Notes: generated by a model from the sequence alone, not told the origin. 64,000 bases of DNA from Mycobacterium sp. 852014-52450_SCH5900713 (GCF_001667075.1 NZ_LZIL01000047.1:1-64000), one strand, 5' to 3'; counted from the first letter of the stretch, positions 42,780 through 53,484 are shown. Numbers and translations are program-made.

Positions 42780-43622
42780 TCAGAGTGACCCGGTTGCGAC
42801 GTAATCCCGCGGGTCGCGCCAGAACGCCCTAATGATCTCCACCAGTTCGTCGACCTGCGTCATGATCGGGGCCACATGGCCCTCACCGCATAGCTCGACG
42901 GCTCGCGCGGCAGGCATCTGAGCCACCGCGTTGTGGATCTGTGCGACCGGAAGGATCGGGTCCGCGGTCGTCACCATCATCACGGTCGGAGTGTCGATGC
43001 GTGGTAGCAGGGGATCAAGACCCGGCCTGTTCAACATGATCGACTTCATGGCGCGATGCATGCCGGCTCGGGGCGCGCCGCGGAATGCCTGCATCACGGC
43101 GGCGGCGTCATCGGGCTGCGACCGCATGAATTCCTTGCCGAGGATGGCGACTGCAGCCGCATTCGTGAGCGGGGGAGCGGCACCGACGTAGCGATAGGCC
43201 CACACCATCGGCACGATCGTCATCCGTTCGCGGCGGCTGAGCGCTTGCACCGGGGTAGAGATCGTCGCCACGCTGCGGCACCAGTCCGGTGAACTGGCGG
43301 CCAGCGTGAGCCCGACGTGGCCTCCCCATGCGTTACCTAACCAGTCGACGGGCTTTTGCACACCCAAGGCGTCGAGTACCTCGGTAGCCGCCTTGGCACA
43401 ATCGTCGAGATCGAAATCTGCTGTCGGATAACCACTTTTCCCGTGGCCAGGGCCATCGATCAGGACTAGGCGTCGGTCTTCTCGAAGCAGCCCGCGTAGC
43501 CGCGACCAGGAGCGGGAATCGACGAACAGGCTATGCCACAGCACCGCAACAGATCCTTCACCTTCGACTTCGACGTGTAGGCGCCCGAGAACGGTATCGA
43601 TCATGAGCTCGGAAAGCGGCAT
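42780..43622 (-). CDS. Alpha/beta-hydrolase-fold protein with Ala in place of the nucleophile
   Basis: A 280-residue alpha/beta hydrolase-fold protein. The oxyanion region LWHSLFVDSRSW, the acid region TTADPILP and the His in CGEGHVAPI are recognisable. The nucleophile elbow, GxSxG in active enzymes, reads GNAWG, so residue 98 is Ala (GCA codon, 43329-43331). It may therefore act as a lyase, binder or partner rather than a hydrolase. It lies 115 bases downstream of cyclase 2 on the same strand. The ATG at 43622 has a TTAGGGGTGG purine patch upstream. Confidence 0.8.
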   Translation of the reverse strand: MPLSELMIDTVLGRLHVEVEGEGSVAVLWHSLFVDSRSWSRLRGLLREDRRLVLIDGPGHGKSGYPTADFDLDDCAKAATEVLDALGVQKPVDWLGNAWGGHVGLTLAASSPDWCRSVATISTPVQALSRRERMTIVPMVWAYRYVGAAPPLTNAAAVAILGKEFMRSQPDDAAAVMQAFRGAPRAGMHRAMKSIMLNRPGLDPLLPRIDTPTVMMVTTADPILPVAQIHNAVAQMPAARAVELCGEGHVAPIMTQVDELVEIIRAFWRDPRDYVATGSL

Positions 43623-43737
43623 CTACCACCCCTAATAGCTCCAAGAACAGGAGTTCCGGTTCGTAGCATCAACCAGGCATGCGGCTTTGCGGTTGGTCTC
43701 ATGTCTGTGTCCAACTGGATGCCAACCCGGGCTGTGG

Positions 43738-46700
43738 TCATGTCATCGCCTCTGCAATCGCCATATGCCCTTCGAAGCCAAGGTCATTGGCCATCGCGCA
43801 ATACCGGTTCGCGAATGATCGGTATCCAGCGTCGTTGCCGCGAGCCTGAGCCAGCAGGGCACGAAGTCTCAGCAGGGGCAGTTCGTGCAGCACGAAGCCC
43901 GGGTCGACCGGAACCGCCGCTAACGTCTCGATAGCCGCAGCGGCCTCGGTGATGTCGGACTCGGTGCCTCGCCCGAGCAGTGATTCCACCAGCACCGTGA
44001 CGGCAGGCCCACGAGAGGTCATGTCCCCTGAGGTGAATCTGAAGTCCACAGCATCGCGTGCCAACGCAATCGCTACATCGAGGTCGCCTACTCTGGCCTT
44101 TTCCTTCGCGATATCGGTGTCAACGAGCCGCAGCCACCACGCTGACAGGTCGTTCTGCGACGAGTCCTCGCCGAACGAGTTGAGCAGCTTCAAGCCAGCT
44201 GCCCGCTGACCCGGCCGGCGAACGAGTATGAGGCCGCGAATTATTCGCGCGCGATCCGCTGCGTAGTCGTCACCGGAACGCTTGGCCATCTCCAGCACTT
44301 CGGCGGTCTCCTGGACGGCCATCTGATCGGGTAGTACGGCACCATTGAGAACAGGAAAGCCGTACTTCCAAAAAAGGGACGTGGAGTAGTTCAACGTGTC
44401 CCCCGACGCCCGGCCCATCGAGGCGGCCTCGTCGAGGTCGTCACGAAAGCCGGGCAGTCCATGGCACAGTCGGTTCAGTCCACGAAACGCCAATGCGAGA
44501 GCCACCGGAACCCTGAGGATCGTGCTTGGCCTGGTCGGATCACCACCGGACGCATCGACGGCCAACTGGGCCAACCGCAATCCTTCGACGACCTCACCGG
44601 CTTGATACTTGGCATTGCTTGCTGCGCAGATGACATCGAGAACCAGCGCCGGCTCAACGCGCGTCTCGATTAATCTGGCGCATTCCGATGCGCCAGCAGC
44701 CGCCTCGCGAAACTTGTTGTGAAGCAACAACATCATCAGCATGCCGGCCGTTCCGCGCGCCAGCGACAGATCATCTCCAACAGCGGTGCAGAGCTGACGA
44801 AGTTCGTCAAATCCGGCTTCCTCGAGACTGATACCGAGTCTCCAGCTGTTACCGCAAATCAGCATTCGCGGTGCTATCCGCATCGCGGACCCGTCGGGCT
44901 CGTTGACGGGAAGGCGGTCGGCAACGTCGCGAGCCCGCTGCCAACTCGTATACACAGCCCGCACATCGCGGGACTGGGCCCATGCGCCGGCACGCATGTG
45001 CCAATTCCACGCCGCGCTGAGGTCTCCAGCCGCCTCGAGATGCTCAGCAATAAGCGCTGCGTTCGCGTCGCACGATTTCGGATCGCGTTCTTCGATCGCC
45101 GTGGCCAGGTTGCGGTGCAGCCGAGAGCGATCCGCCTTGAGTTGAGATTCGTAGGCCACCGTGCGGATCAGCGGATGCCGAAAGGCGTATTCCTGTCCGG
45201 GTGTGACCCCGACCTGGTCGATGAGTTCAGCTTCGACCAGGTCTCGTAGCTCGATGCCTTCCGCGATGCCGGCGAGCAGGTCCGACTCGAATCGGAGTCC
45301 GATGACCGCCGCGGCGTTCAACGAGCGTTTTCCCGCCGCACCGAGGCGATCGATGCGGGCGGCTATGGCAGCTTGCAGCGAGGCCGGGACACGCAGGTCC
45401 GTGGGGTGGTGTTGCGACACATAAGCGCCAGGCTCGCCGCCCACCACTCCCCGCTCGGCCAGGTCACGCACGATCTCTTCGGCGAAGAACGGATTGCCCG
45501 CGGCGCGTTGAGTAACTTGCTCGACGAACTCGTTGACCGATGGATCTGACCCGAGCAATTCGTTAACAAGTTCCGTGGAAGCGGAATCCCGAAGCGGCGA
45601 AAGCGAAATGGGATGTGAGCCCGGCAACCGGTCCAGCGGCCCGTGATACTCCGGCCGGTAAGTGATAAACAAAAGCACGCGCGTCAGCGGCACTGCTTTA
45701 GCGAACTCGGTGAACATCGCCTCGCTGATCTGATCGATCCAATGCGCGTCCTCGATCACGAAAATCGCCGGAGACGTCCGAGCGACCGCGGCCGCATTGA
45801 GCAATGACGTCAACCGGCGCGTGCGCGCGGCGGGATGAACGACCGGCAACGAGGCGCCGGGATCAGAGACGCCGAGCAGATCGTCCAGCAACAACAGGTC
45901 TTCAGGATCAGCCTCCGGCAGGCTGGCGCGAATCCTTGCGCGCGCCGCATCCGGTCCGAGACCACCGATCGAAAACACATCCCGGATGAGTCGAGTCGCT
46001 ACGTGGAATGGGATGTCGCTGGTGTGGGATTCACAGTAGGTCGTGTAGACCTCGACGCCGCGCTCGGTCGCAATCGCGGTTGTCTCGAGCACTAACCGAC
46101 TTTTGCCGATCCCAGGCGGTCCTACCAGCCGGACCACGCGGCCGTTGCCGTCTTTCGCCTGATCGAGTAACCCGGCGAGGGTGCCGAGCTCCATGTCGCG
46201 ACCCACCAGCTTCGACCGCCACCTGGCTGGGTGCCTGGTTTCCGTGATTGGTGCGAGCAGCCGGCGTGCGCCCACTGGTGTGCTGAAACCCTTGATGCAC
46301 ACTGCCTCAAGCTCACCCAACAATACGGAGGCCTCGACGAGCCGCGCGGTCGACTCGCTAAGCATCACCCCGCCGGGTGGCGCCACGGATTCCATGCGTT
46401 GCGCCATTCCGACTTCCTGCCCGACAGCCGTGTAACCGGCAGGGTCCGAGCCCATCTTGCCCGCAATCACCTCACCGGAATTGAGCCCGACTCGCAGCTC
46501 CAGCGTCACGCCATCCCCGTGGTCCACCTCGGCTGCCAGGCGCTCCACCTCCCGCTGGATGTCCACCGCGGCCAGGCAGGCGCGTAATGCGTGGTCTTCC
46601 AACGCAGCCGGTGCCCCAAAGATCGCCATGATCCCGTCGCCCGTGAACTTGTCCACCGTCCCGCCGTAGCGCTGCACCGCCGCCGAGGACCGGACAACCA

Positions 46701-46923
46701 ATTCGGACATGATCTCGCGCAACCGCTCTGTACCTACCGCTGCGGCGATGTCCATCGAGTGCACCACATCGGCGAACAACACCGTCACCTGCTTGTACTC
46801 GGCGCGGGTGTCCGACCCGGTCAACGGCGACCCGCAGGCGTCGCAGAATTTCGCATTCTGGCGCAGTTCTGTGCCGCATGCCACGCATGCCACTTCAGCA
46901 GCCGTCATGCCAGCACCGCCCAT
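43738..46923 (-). CDS. Zinc-ribbon / class III cyclase / AAA ATPase / TPR-like signalling protein 2
   Basis: A paralogue of the protein at 33716, about 1061 residues. It has a zinc ribbon (CVACGTELRQNAKFCDACG), a cyclase domain with both metal Asp residues (LFADVVHS, FTGDG), Walker A GPPGIGKS, Walker B FVIEDAHW and a helical repeat half. The transition-state Asn is again Gly (QEVGMAQRME). Starts at 46908, 46923 and 46971 are possible. A -10 (TATTCT, 46955-46950 on the minus strand) places transcription near 46943, which excludes 46971; GGGGAG upstream slightly favours 46923. It is probably co-transcribed with the hydrolase-fold gene. Confidence 0.82.
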   Translation of the reverse strand: MGGAGMTAAEVACVACGTELRQNAKFCDACGSPLTGSDTRAEYKQVTVLFADVVHSMDIAAAVGTERLREIMSELVVRSSAAVQRYGGTVDKFTGDGIMAIFGAPAALEDHALRACLAAVDIQREVERLAAEVDHGDGVTLELRVGLNSGEVIAGKMGSDPAGYTAVGQEVGMAQRMESVAPPGGVMLSESTARLVEASVLLGELEAVCIKGFSTPVGARRLLAPITETRHPARWRSKLVGRDMELGTLAGLLDQAKDGNGRVVRLVGPPGIGKSRLVLETTAIATERGVEVYTTYCESHTSDIPFHVATRLIRDVFSIGGLGPDAARARIRASLPEADPEDLLLLDDLLGVSDPGASLPVVHPAARTRRLTSLLNAAAVARTSPAIFVIEDAHWIDQISEAMFTEFAKAVPLTRVLLFITYRPEYHGPLDRLPGSHPISLSPLRDSASTELVNELLGSDPSVNEFVEQVTQRAAGNPFFAEEIVRDLAERGVVGGEPGAYVSQHHPTDLRVPASLQAAIAARIDRLGAAGKRSLNAAAVIGLRFESDLLAGIAEGIELRDLVEAELIDQVGVTPGQEYAFRHPLIRTVAYESQLKADRSRLHRNLATAIEERDPKSCDANAALIAEHLEAAGDLSAAWNWHMRAGAWAQSRDVRAVYTSWQRARDVADRLPVNEPDGSAMRIAPRMLICGNSWRLGISLEEAGFDELRQLCTAVGDDLSLARGTAGMLMMLLLHNKFREAAAGASECARLIETRVEPALVLDVICAASNAKYQAGEVVEGLRLAQLAVDASGGDPTRPSTILRVPVALALAFRGLNRLCHGLPGFRDDLDEAASMGRASGDTLNYSTSLFWKYGFPVLNGAVLPDQMAVQETAEVLEMAKRSGDDYAADRARIIRGLILVRRPGQRAAGLKLLNSFGEDSSQNDLSAWWLRLVDTDIAKEKARVGDLDVAIALARDAVDFRFTSGDMTSRGPAVTVLVESLLGRGTESDITEAAAAIETLAAVPVDPGFVLHELPLLRLRALLAQARGNDAGYRSFANRYCAMANDLGFEGHMAIAEAMT

Positions 46924-47135
46924 CCGGGTCCCGACTCCCCGATGCGCAAAGAATAGGGTCTTTACCAGCAAAGAAGAGCGATATTGACACAGCGTTAAGT
47001 GGCGGCGGTGTCAGGGGCGGCTTTTGTGCCAGCTGCGGCGTCCGCTGACCTGGGGATCTTCAATCTGTCTCACGGGTGCCCCCTTGCACCAACCGCGCGC
47101 GGAGGCCCGGGAGCAGCTCGGGCATACCACCGGGG

Positions 47136-48382
<1,247 letters not shown>

Positions 48383-48410
<28 letters not shown>

Positions 48411-49300
48411 ACCGTCGGCAGGTGCAGCGCGACACCGTCTGCTGCGGCCAACTCGTCGAGGATGCGGATCGAGGAGTCCAGGTCATCGCCCGCATAGGGC
48501 AAGGCCCGCAGCGGCTTTGACAGCGGCCGGAAGAAGTCGTCCCAGTGAATGAGGATCACCCGGCGCGCGCCCACCGCGCGCACGGTCTCGGTCCAGTAGT
48601 CGACCAGGTACGGCTTCGGTTGCAGGCCCAGCTGTCCGGCGCTCAGATAGACGGCTTCGGCGCGGTGGCCCGCCAGCGCGCCCTTGACGAAACCGGCGCT
48701 GCCCTGGATCAGCAGCCGCCGGCCCGACGGGCGGTGGTGCACCAGCGTCGACCAGGCCTCCCCGCAGCGATAGGCGGACGCCCTGACCGGCGGGGTCACC
48801 GGCGCCTCGATCATGCCGGGAAACCGGTCCGGCGGGCAGTGATGCGATTCGACCAGCGTCACGTCAAAGGCGCCCAACGCAATCGGCTCGCCGCTGGCGG
48901 CGACGACGAGCCGGTCCTCGGGCAGTCCGTATCCGCGCCCGACGTTGGCCGCCGACCGGCCGCCGACCAGTCGTGCACCGGTGCGGTCGGCGACCAACGC
49001 GGAATCCAGCACGTGGTCGATGTGCGTGTGTACCGGGATCACGGCCTCCAGCCGGGACACCTTGGCCCGGGCCAGGCAACCATCCACGCGGGCCGGCGAC
49101 GGCGCCACCCTGCCGGCGGCTACCCGCGCGAGGCCCGGTCGGGAGAAGTAGCCGTCGGTCAGCAGCGCCGACGACCCGTCGTCAATGAGCAACGTCGCCA
49201 CGCCCATCCACGTCACCGACAGGGATCCGGGTTCGGCGCCGGGCGCGTCGAACCGATCCGCATACCGGCCGATGTCGGGCCGGCCGAGTTTCAGCCGCAT
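48383..49300 (-). CDS. MBL-fold metallohydrolase (Rv3577 homologue)
   Basis: A 305-residue metallo-beta-lactamase fold protein of the RomA/UlaG-like type. The metal motif is HTHIDH (VIPVHTHIDHVLDS), with later His residues in ESHHCPPDRFPG and LIHWDDFF. It probably hydrolyses a phosphate or ester substrate; NAPE-PLD-like enzymes share this motif pattern. It overlaps pxpA by one base and arsB2 by 28 bases, so the three form an operon. Substrate unknown. Confidence 0.85.
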
Positions 49301-50058
49301 CAGCCGAACGCCCCGATCTCGACGCCGGCGGCCGCGAGCCGGTCGCGGACGGCGGTCGCGATCTGCACCGCGCCGGGCGAATCGCCGTGCACGCAGACCG
49401 ATTCCACGCTGACCGCGATCGGTGTGCCGTCAACGGCGGTGACCCGGCCGGAGGACACCATGGCCACTACGCGGTCGGCGATCGCCGCCGGGTCGTGCAG
49501 CACCGCGCCGGGTTCGCGGCGGGAGACCAACTGGCCGTCCGCGCGGTAGGCGCGGTCGGCGAAGGCCTCGGCCACCGTGCGCAGGCCGCGGCGCGAGGCC
49601 TCGTCGAAGAACGCCGAGCCCGCCATGCCCAGCACGGGCAGCGCCGGGTCCACCAGCCGCACCGCCTCCGCGACGGCGGCCGCCTGGTCGCGGTTGGACA
49701 CGATCGTGTTGTACAGCGCGCCATGGGGTTTGACGTAGGACACCGCGGAACCCGATGCGTGCGCGACGGCCTGCAGCGCGCCGATCTGATACACCACATC
49801 GGCCACCAGGTCGTCGGCGGCGACGTCGATGAAGCGCCTGCCGAAACCGGCCAGGTCGCGGTAGCTCACCTGTGCCCCGACGCGGACGCCGCGCTCGGCG
49901 GCGGACCGGCAGACCCGTAACAATCCGGCTGGATCCCCGGCGTGGAACCCGCATGCCACGTTGGCGCTGGTGACGATCCGCAGCATGGCGTCGTCATCAC
50001 CGAGGCGCCAGACGCCGAAGCCCTCGCCCAGGTCGGCGTTGAGGTCGATGCGGGCCAC
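49300..50058 (-). CDS. pxpA: 5-oxoprolinase subunit A (LamB/YcsF family)
   Basis: A 252-residue LamB/YcsF protein. PxpA hydrolyses 5-oxoproline to glutamate together with PxpB and PxpC. Family signatures are clear: IDLNADLGEGFGVW at the start, ANVACGFHAGDPAG, YVKPHGALYNT, and VCVHGDSPGAV near the end. No pxpB or pxpC gene is nearby; they may be elsewhere. It shares one base with the MBL gene. I do not recall this gene between Rv3577 and lppH in M. tuberculosis. Confidence 0.9.
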   Translation of the reverse strand: MARIDLNADLGEGFGVWRLGDDDAMLRIVTSANVACGFHAGDPAGLLRVCRSAAERGVRVGAQVSYRDLAGFGRRFIDVAADDLVADVVYQIGALQAVAHASGSAVSYVKPHGALYNTIVSNRDQAAAVAEAVRLVDPALPVLGMAGSAFFDEASRRGLRTVAEAFADRAYRADGQLVSRREPGAVLHDPAAIADRVVAMVSSGRVTAVDGTPIAVSVESVCVHGDSPGAVQIATAVRDRLAAAGVEIGAFG

Positions 50059-50116
50059 CCGCCCAGCTTATGGGGCGGCGCCAGTGCCATCCGGAGAGCC
50101 GGTCGTCTCCCCGTCG

Positions 50117-50827
50117 CTACCGGGTGACGACCGCGGCAGCGATCTGTTGGGCGACGTCGACCGCGGACGCACCGGGCAGGAAGGAGCCGCAGGCGGCCAC
50201 GTCGATGACGATGTTGTTGCGCGCGGTGAGCGCGCGCTGGCACCGCCAGCCGTCCTCGCTGCCTACCTGCTCTTCGGACGTGCTGAGCGTGCCCCCGACC
50301 TGATGGGAATCGGCCACCGCCCACGCGATCTCGGGCTGGCCGGCGGGATGGTCGACGAAGCGGCGGTTGGCGCAGGCAGACCACCTCTTGACCGAGGCCT
50401 CGTAGAACGCGTTCGCCTGGCGGGCCGTGGGGTAGGCGATCACGGCTTGGTTGACGGAGTCGTTGCGCACCTTGGGGTCGTCGAAGCTGTCGTCCAGTCG
50501 CTCGCCGCGCACCGCGGTCCAGCCGGTGTCCGCATATACGGCCTGCTGGGCGGGCCCGGCCATCGCCAAGCAGCTCTTCTCGCTGAACGTCTGGGTGGAG
50601 TCCCACATCTCCTGGGTGCGATACCGGATTCGCATTCCCGCACCCAGGATGTCGTTGACCTTCCTGTCGTCGAGCAGCAGCCCGTCCAGGGCGGTGACGG
50701 CCACCGGGGCCTGCGTGAGCGGACCGCGGGTGTCCGCGGGCGCGGCGTTACCGCCGACGATGCTGGTGCAGCCGGCCGCGAGGGCGCACACCACCGCCTG
50801 CAGGAGGATTGGGAGTTGCCTACGCAC
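50117..50827 (-). CDS. lppH: LppH, lipoprotein with a PknH-type sensor domain
   Basis: A 236-residue lipoprotein, about as long as Rv3576. The signal peptide ends ALAAGC, a good lipobox. The mature domain matches the extracellular sensor of the kinase PknH (KSCLAMAGPAQQAVYADTGW, WSACANRRF, WRCQRALTARNN, VAACGSF), with four Cys likely in two disulfides. I chose the GTG at 50827 because it has GAAAGG upstream; longer frames use non-start codons at the plausible positions. The ligand is unknown. Confidence 0.88.
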   Translation of the reverse strand: MRRQLPILLQAVVCALAAGCTSIVGGNAAPADTRGPLTQAPVAVTALDGLLLDDRKVNDILGAGMRIRYRTQEMWDSTQTFSEKSCLAMAGPAQQAVYADTGWTAVRGERLDDSFDDPKVRNDSVNQAVIAYPTARQANAFYEASVKRWSACANRRFVDHPAGQPEIAWAVADSHQVGGTLSTSEEQVGSEDGWRCQRALTARNNIVIDVAACGSFLPGASAVDVAQQIAAAVVTR

Positions 50828-50858
50828 CAGAGCCTTTCGGACGTCTGTGCCGACAAGT

Positions 50859-51719
50859 TTAGGAGGCAACTTCCCGCCGTCGTCCCAGCAGCCAGCAGAA
50901 CAGATAGATCGCGAACGAAATCCCCGCGACGAAGACCGACACCGGGACACCCGGCGCCAGCGACAGCACGATGCCGCCGACGGCGGAAACCTCGGCGAAG
51001 ACGACCGAGGCGACCATCGCCGCCGCCGGCGAGGCCACCACTCGGGCGGCCGCGGCCGCCGGCGTGATCAGCAACGACATCACCAGCAGCGCCCCGACGA
51101 TCTGGACGGCCTGAGCGGCCACCACGCCGACCAGTGCGGCGAACACGATGCCCAGCGCGCGAACGGGCACGCCGCGGGCCGCGGCGACGTCGGGATCGAC
51201 GGTGGCGAACAACAGCGGGCGGTAGCACGTCGCGATGACGGCGATGACGAGCAGGCATACCAGCGCCAGCATGCTCAGCCCGGTGTAGCCGACGCCGACT
51301 ATCTGCCCGGTGAGCAGCGCGAAGCTGGTCGCGGTCCGGCCCGGGTAGAGGTAAATGAACAGCACCGCCAGGCCCAGGCCGAAGGCCAGCACCACGCCGA
51401 TGACCGAGTCGCGTTCGCGGGCCCGCCGCCCCAGAACGCCGAACAGCGCGGCCGCCAAAGCGCTGCCGACCAGTGCGCCCACCCCCACCTCGACGCCGAC
51501 CAGCAGCGCGAAAGCCGCTCCCGTCAACGACAATTCGCTGGAACCATGCACGGCGAACGACATCTGACGCATCACGATGAACGGTCCGATCAACCCGGCC
51601 ACCAGCCCCAGCAGCGCGGCCGCGAGCAGGGCCTGCTGGACGAAGTCGTGGCCGAGCAGGTGGGCGGTGACGTCGAAGTCGAGCAGGTGGGCCAGGACGC
51701 CGGTGAGCCGAGGGTTCAC
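50859..51719 (-). CDS. znuB: Zinc/manganese-type ABC transporter permease
   Basis: A 286-residue permease of the ABC-3 (ZnuB/MntB) family with about eight hydrophobic helices. Recognisable segments are FVQQALLAAALLGLVAGLIG, FIVMRQMSFAVHGSSELSLTG and ARGVPVRALGIVFAALVG. It overlaps the ATPase gene by 4 bases. With the ATPase and binding protein it forms a complete importer. The Zur-like box upstream argues for zinc rather than manganese. Confidence 0.88.
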   Translation of the reverse strand: MNPRLTGVLAHLLDFDVTAHLLGHDFVQQALLAAALLGLVAGLIGPFIVMRQMSFAVHGSSELSLTGAAFALLVGVEVGVGALVGSALAAALFGVLGRRARERDSVIGVVLAFGLGLAVLFIYLYPGRTATSFALLTGQIVGVGYTGLSMLALVCLLVIAVIATCYRPLLFATVDPDVAAARGVPVRALGIVFAALVGVVAAQAVQIVGALLVMSLLITPAAAAARVVASPAAAMVASVVFAEVSAVGGIVLSLAPGVPVSVFVAGISFAIYLFCWLLGRRREVAS

Positions 51720-52540
51720 TGGTGGGCCCAGTCGGTCGGCTCGCCCACCACCACGTAGCGGTCTTTGACCTTCACCACCTGGATGTCGGCCCCATACAGC
51801 ATGGACAGGGTCTCCGTGGTCATCACTTCTTCGACGGTGCCGATCCGGAATCGTCCGTCGACCAGATAGATCAACCGGTCCACGTAGGACAGGATCGGGT
51901 TGACGTCGTGGGTGACGACGATGACGGTGGTCGACGCATCGCGGCGGCGGCGGTCAATCAGGGCGGACACCAGCTTCGCGTTCGCCGGGTCCAGGGCCAG
52001 CAGCGGCTCGTCGCACAGCAGCAGCATCGGGTCGCTGACCAGCGCCTGCGCGATGCGAATCCGCTGCAGCTCGCCGCCCGACATCACCCCCACCCGGACG
52101 TCGGCCAGGTGTTCGGCGTTGACCTGTCGCAGCGCCTCGCGCACGGCCGCGCGCCGGCGGGCCCGGTCGGCGGATCTGCGTGGCACGCTGCCCCAACGAT
52201 GTCCGTCGACGCCCAGCCGAACCAGGTCGCGTCCACGCAGCATCACGTCGTGGTCCATCGGTCGGTGTTGCGGCACGTAGCCGACGCGTCCGCTGCCCGA
52301 GGTCATCGGCTTTCCGTCCACCAGTGCGACCCCGGCGGACAGCGACAGCTGGCCCAGCAGCACCTTGAGCAGTGACGTCTTGCCGCTGCCGTTGGGACCG
52401 AGGACGGCGATGAACTCGCCGCGCGACACCGACAGGTCGAGGTGATCCCACAGCACGCGGTCACCGAACGCCAGCCGCGCCCCCCGCAGCGAGACGGTGT
52501 CCCGGTAGCGGTCGACGGCCGGAACCGCATCGAGGCTCAC
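51716..52540 (-). CDS. znuC: Metal ABC transporter ATP-binding protein
   Basis: A 274-residue ATPase with Walker A GPNGSGKTS, a Q-loop in YVPQHRPM, the ABC signature MSGGELQRI, Walker B LLLCDEPLLALD, and the H-loop VVTHDVN. The GTG at 52540 overlaps the binding-protein stop by 4 bases and gives the N-terminus MSLDAVPAVDRYRD. A much longer open frame continues to 53545 but is only a shadow of the binding-protein gene. Confidence 0.92.
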   Translation of the reverse strand: MSLDAVPAVDRYRDTVSLRGARLAFGDRVLWDHLDLSVSRGEFIAVLGPNGSGKTSLLKVLLGQLSLSAGVALVDGKPMTSGSGRVGYVPQHRPMDHDVMLRGRDLVRLGVDGHRWGSVPRRSADRARRRAAVREALRQVNAEHLADVRVGVMSGGELQRIRIAQALVSDPMLLLCDEPLLALDPANAKLVSALIDRRRRDASTTVIVVTHDVNPILSYVDRLIYLVDGRFRIGTVEEVMTTETLSMLYGADIQVVKVKDRYVVVGEPTDWAHQ

Positions 52541-53484
52541 GGCTGTACTGACCGGCCGGACTGCAGCACCGTCAGCAGCTGGTTGACCGTGTTGCGCTGC
52601 CAGCTCAGGTAATCGGTCCCGTCGGGCAGCGTCTCGCTCACCTCGGTCACCGGCACGCCGGCGCGGCGCGCGGCGTCCCGCACGCCGTTGATCGCGGTGG
52701 TCGAGGTCTGCGGGTTGATCAGCACCGCCGACACCTGACGGTGGTCGATCAGGTCGAGGACGAAGGCCATGTCGGCCGGCGCGGGATCCGTTTCGTTCTC
52801 GTTGGCCGCGGTGAAGGCTTGCGGGGTGCGGTTGACCAGGCCGGACGCCGCCAGCAGGTAGTACGCGACAGGTTCGGTCGTGATGACCCCGGTGCCGGGG
52901 TAGGCGCTGGCGATGGCGTGTTCGGAGATGGCGATGCCGTCGGCGCCGCGGCAGAATTCGGCGGCGTTGGCGCGGTAGTCGGCGGCGTGGACCGGGTCGA
53001 CGACGGCCATGCGGTCGGCGATGGCGAACGCGACCGATTTCGCGACGTCCAGGTTGTAGAACACGTGCTCGTTGGCCTGCTGCGCTGCGGTGCCGGAGTT
53101 TTTCAGGAACGCATAGGCGTCGATCGATTTCACGCCGGGATGCCCGGCCAGCACCTGGTCGACCCACGGGTCGTAACCGCCGCCGTTGTAGACGACCAGG
53201 CTGGCGTCGGTGATCGCGGCCGCGTCCGATGGACTGGCCTGGTAGGAGTGTGGGTCGGTGTCCCCGCCGGGCAGCAGGGTGGTGACCGCGACGCGACGGC
53301 CGGTGATGGCGCGGGCCACGCTGCCCCACACCCCGGTCGAGGCGACCACGGCGGTCGCGTGTGGATGCGCCGGGCTGGCGCAGCCGGTGGGCGCGGCGCC
53401 GGCAGCGAGCAGGAGCAGGACGGCAGGCAGCCAACGCGGTGCGTTGGCGGCCGCGCTTCGTCCCCGCTTGAGCGCCATGCGCAC
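52537..53484 (-). CDS. znuA: Metal ABC transporter substrate-binding lipoprotein
   Basis: A 315-residue periplasmic metal-binding protein of the ZnuA/TroA type. A signal segment (LPAVLLLLAAGAAPTGC) ends in a lipobox-like Cys. His ligands are visible in TDPHSYQASPSD and NEHVFYNLDV, with further acidic and Glu-rich ligands in the C-terminal half (TTEPVAYY, ENETDPAPADM). The His-rich loop of ZnuA is absent. A start at 53478 is also possible. It is the first gene of the operon and lies just downstream of the Zur-like box. Confidence 0.9.
   Translation of the reverse strand: MRMALKRGRSAAANAPRWLPAVLLLLAAGAAPTGCASPAHPHATAVVASTGVWGSVARAITGRRVAVTTLLPGGDTDPHSYQASPSDAAAITDASLVVYNGGGYDPWVDQVLAGHPGVKSIDAYAFLKNSGTAAQQANEHVFYNLDVAKSVAFAIADRMAVVDPVHAADYRANAAEFCRGADGIAISEHAIASAYPGTGVITTEPVAYYLLAASGLVNRTPQAFTAANENETDPAPADMAFVLDLIDHRQVSAVLINPQTSTTAINGVRDAARRAGVPVTEVSETLPDGTDYLSWQRNTVNQLLTVLQSGRSVQP

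Noticed and set aside
46924..47135. Small gene or RNA between cyclase 2 and arsB2
   Set aside because: Only short frames without ribosome sites; the stretch is explained by the cyclase 2 promoter and the arsB2 3' end.
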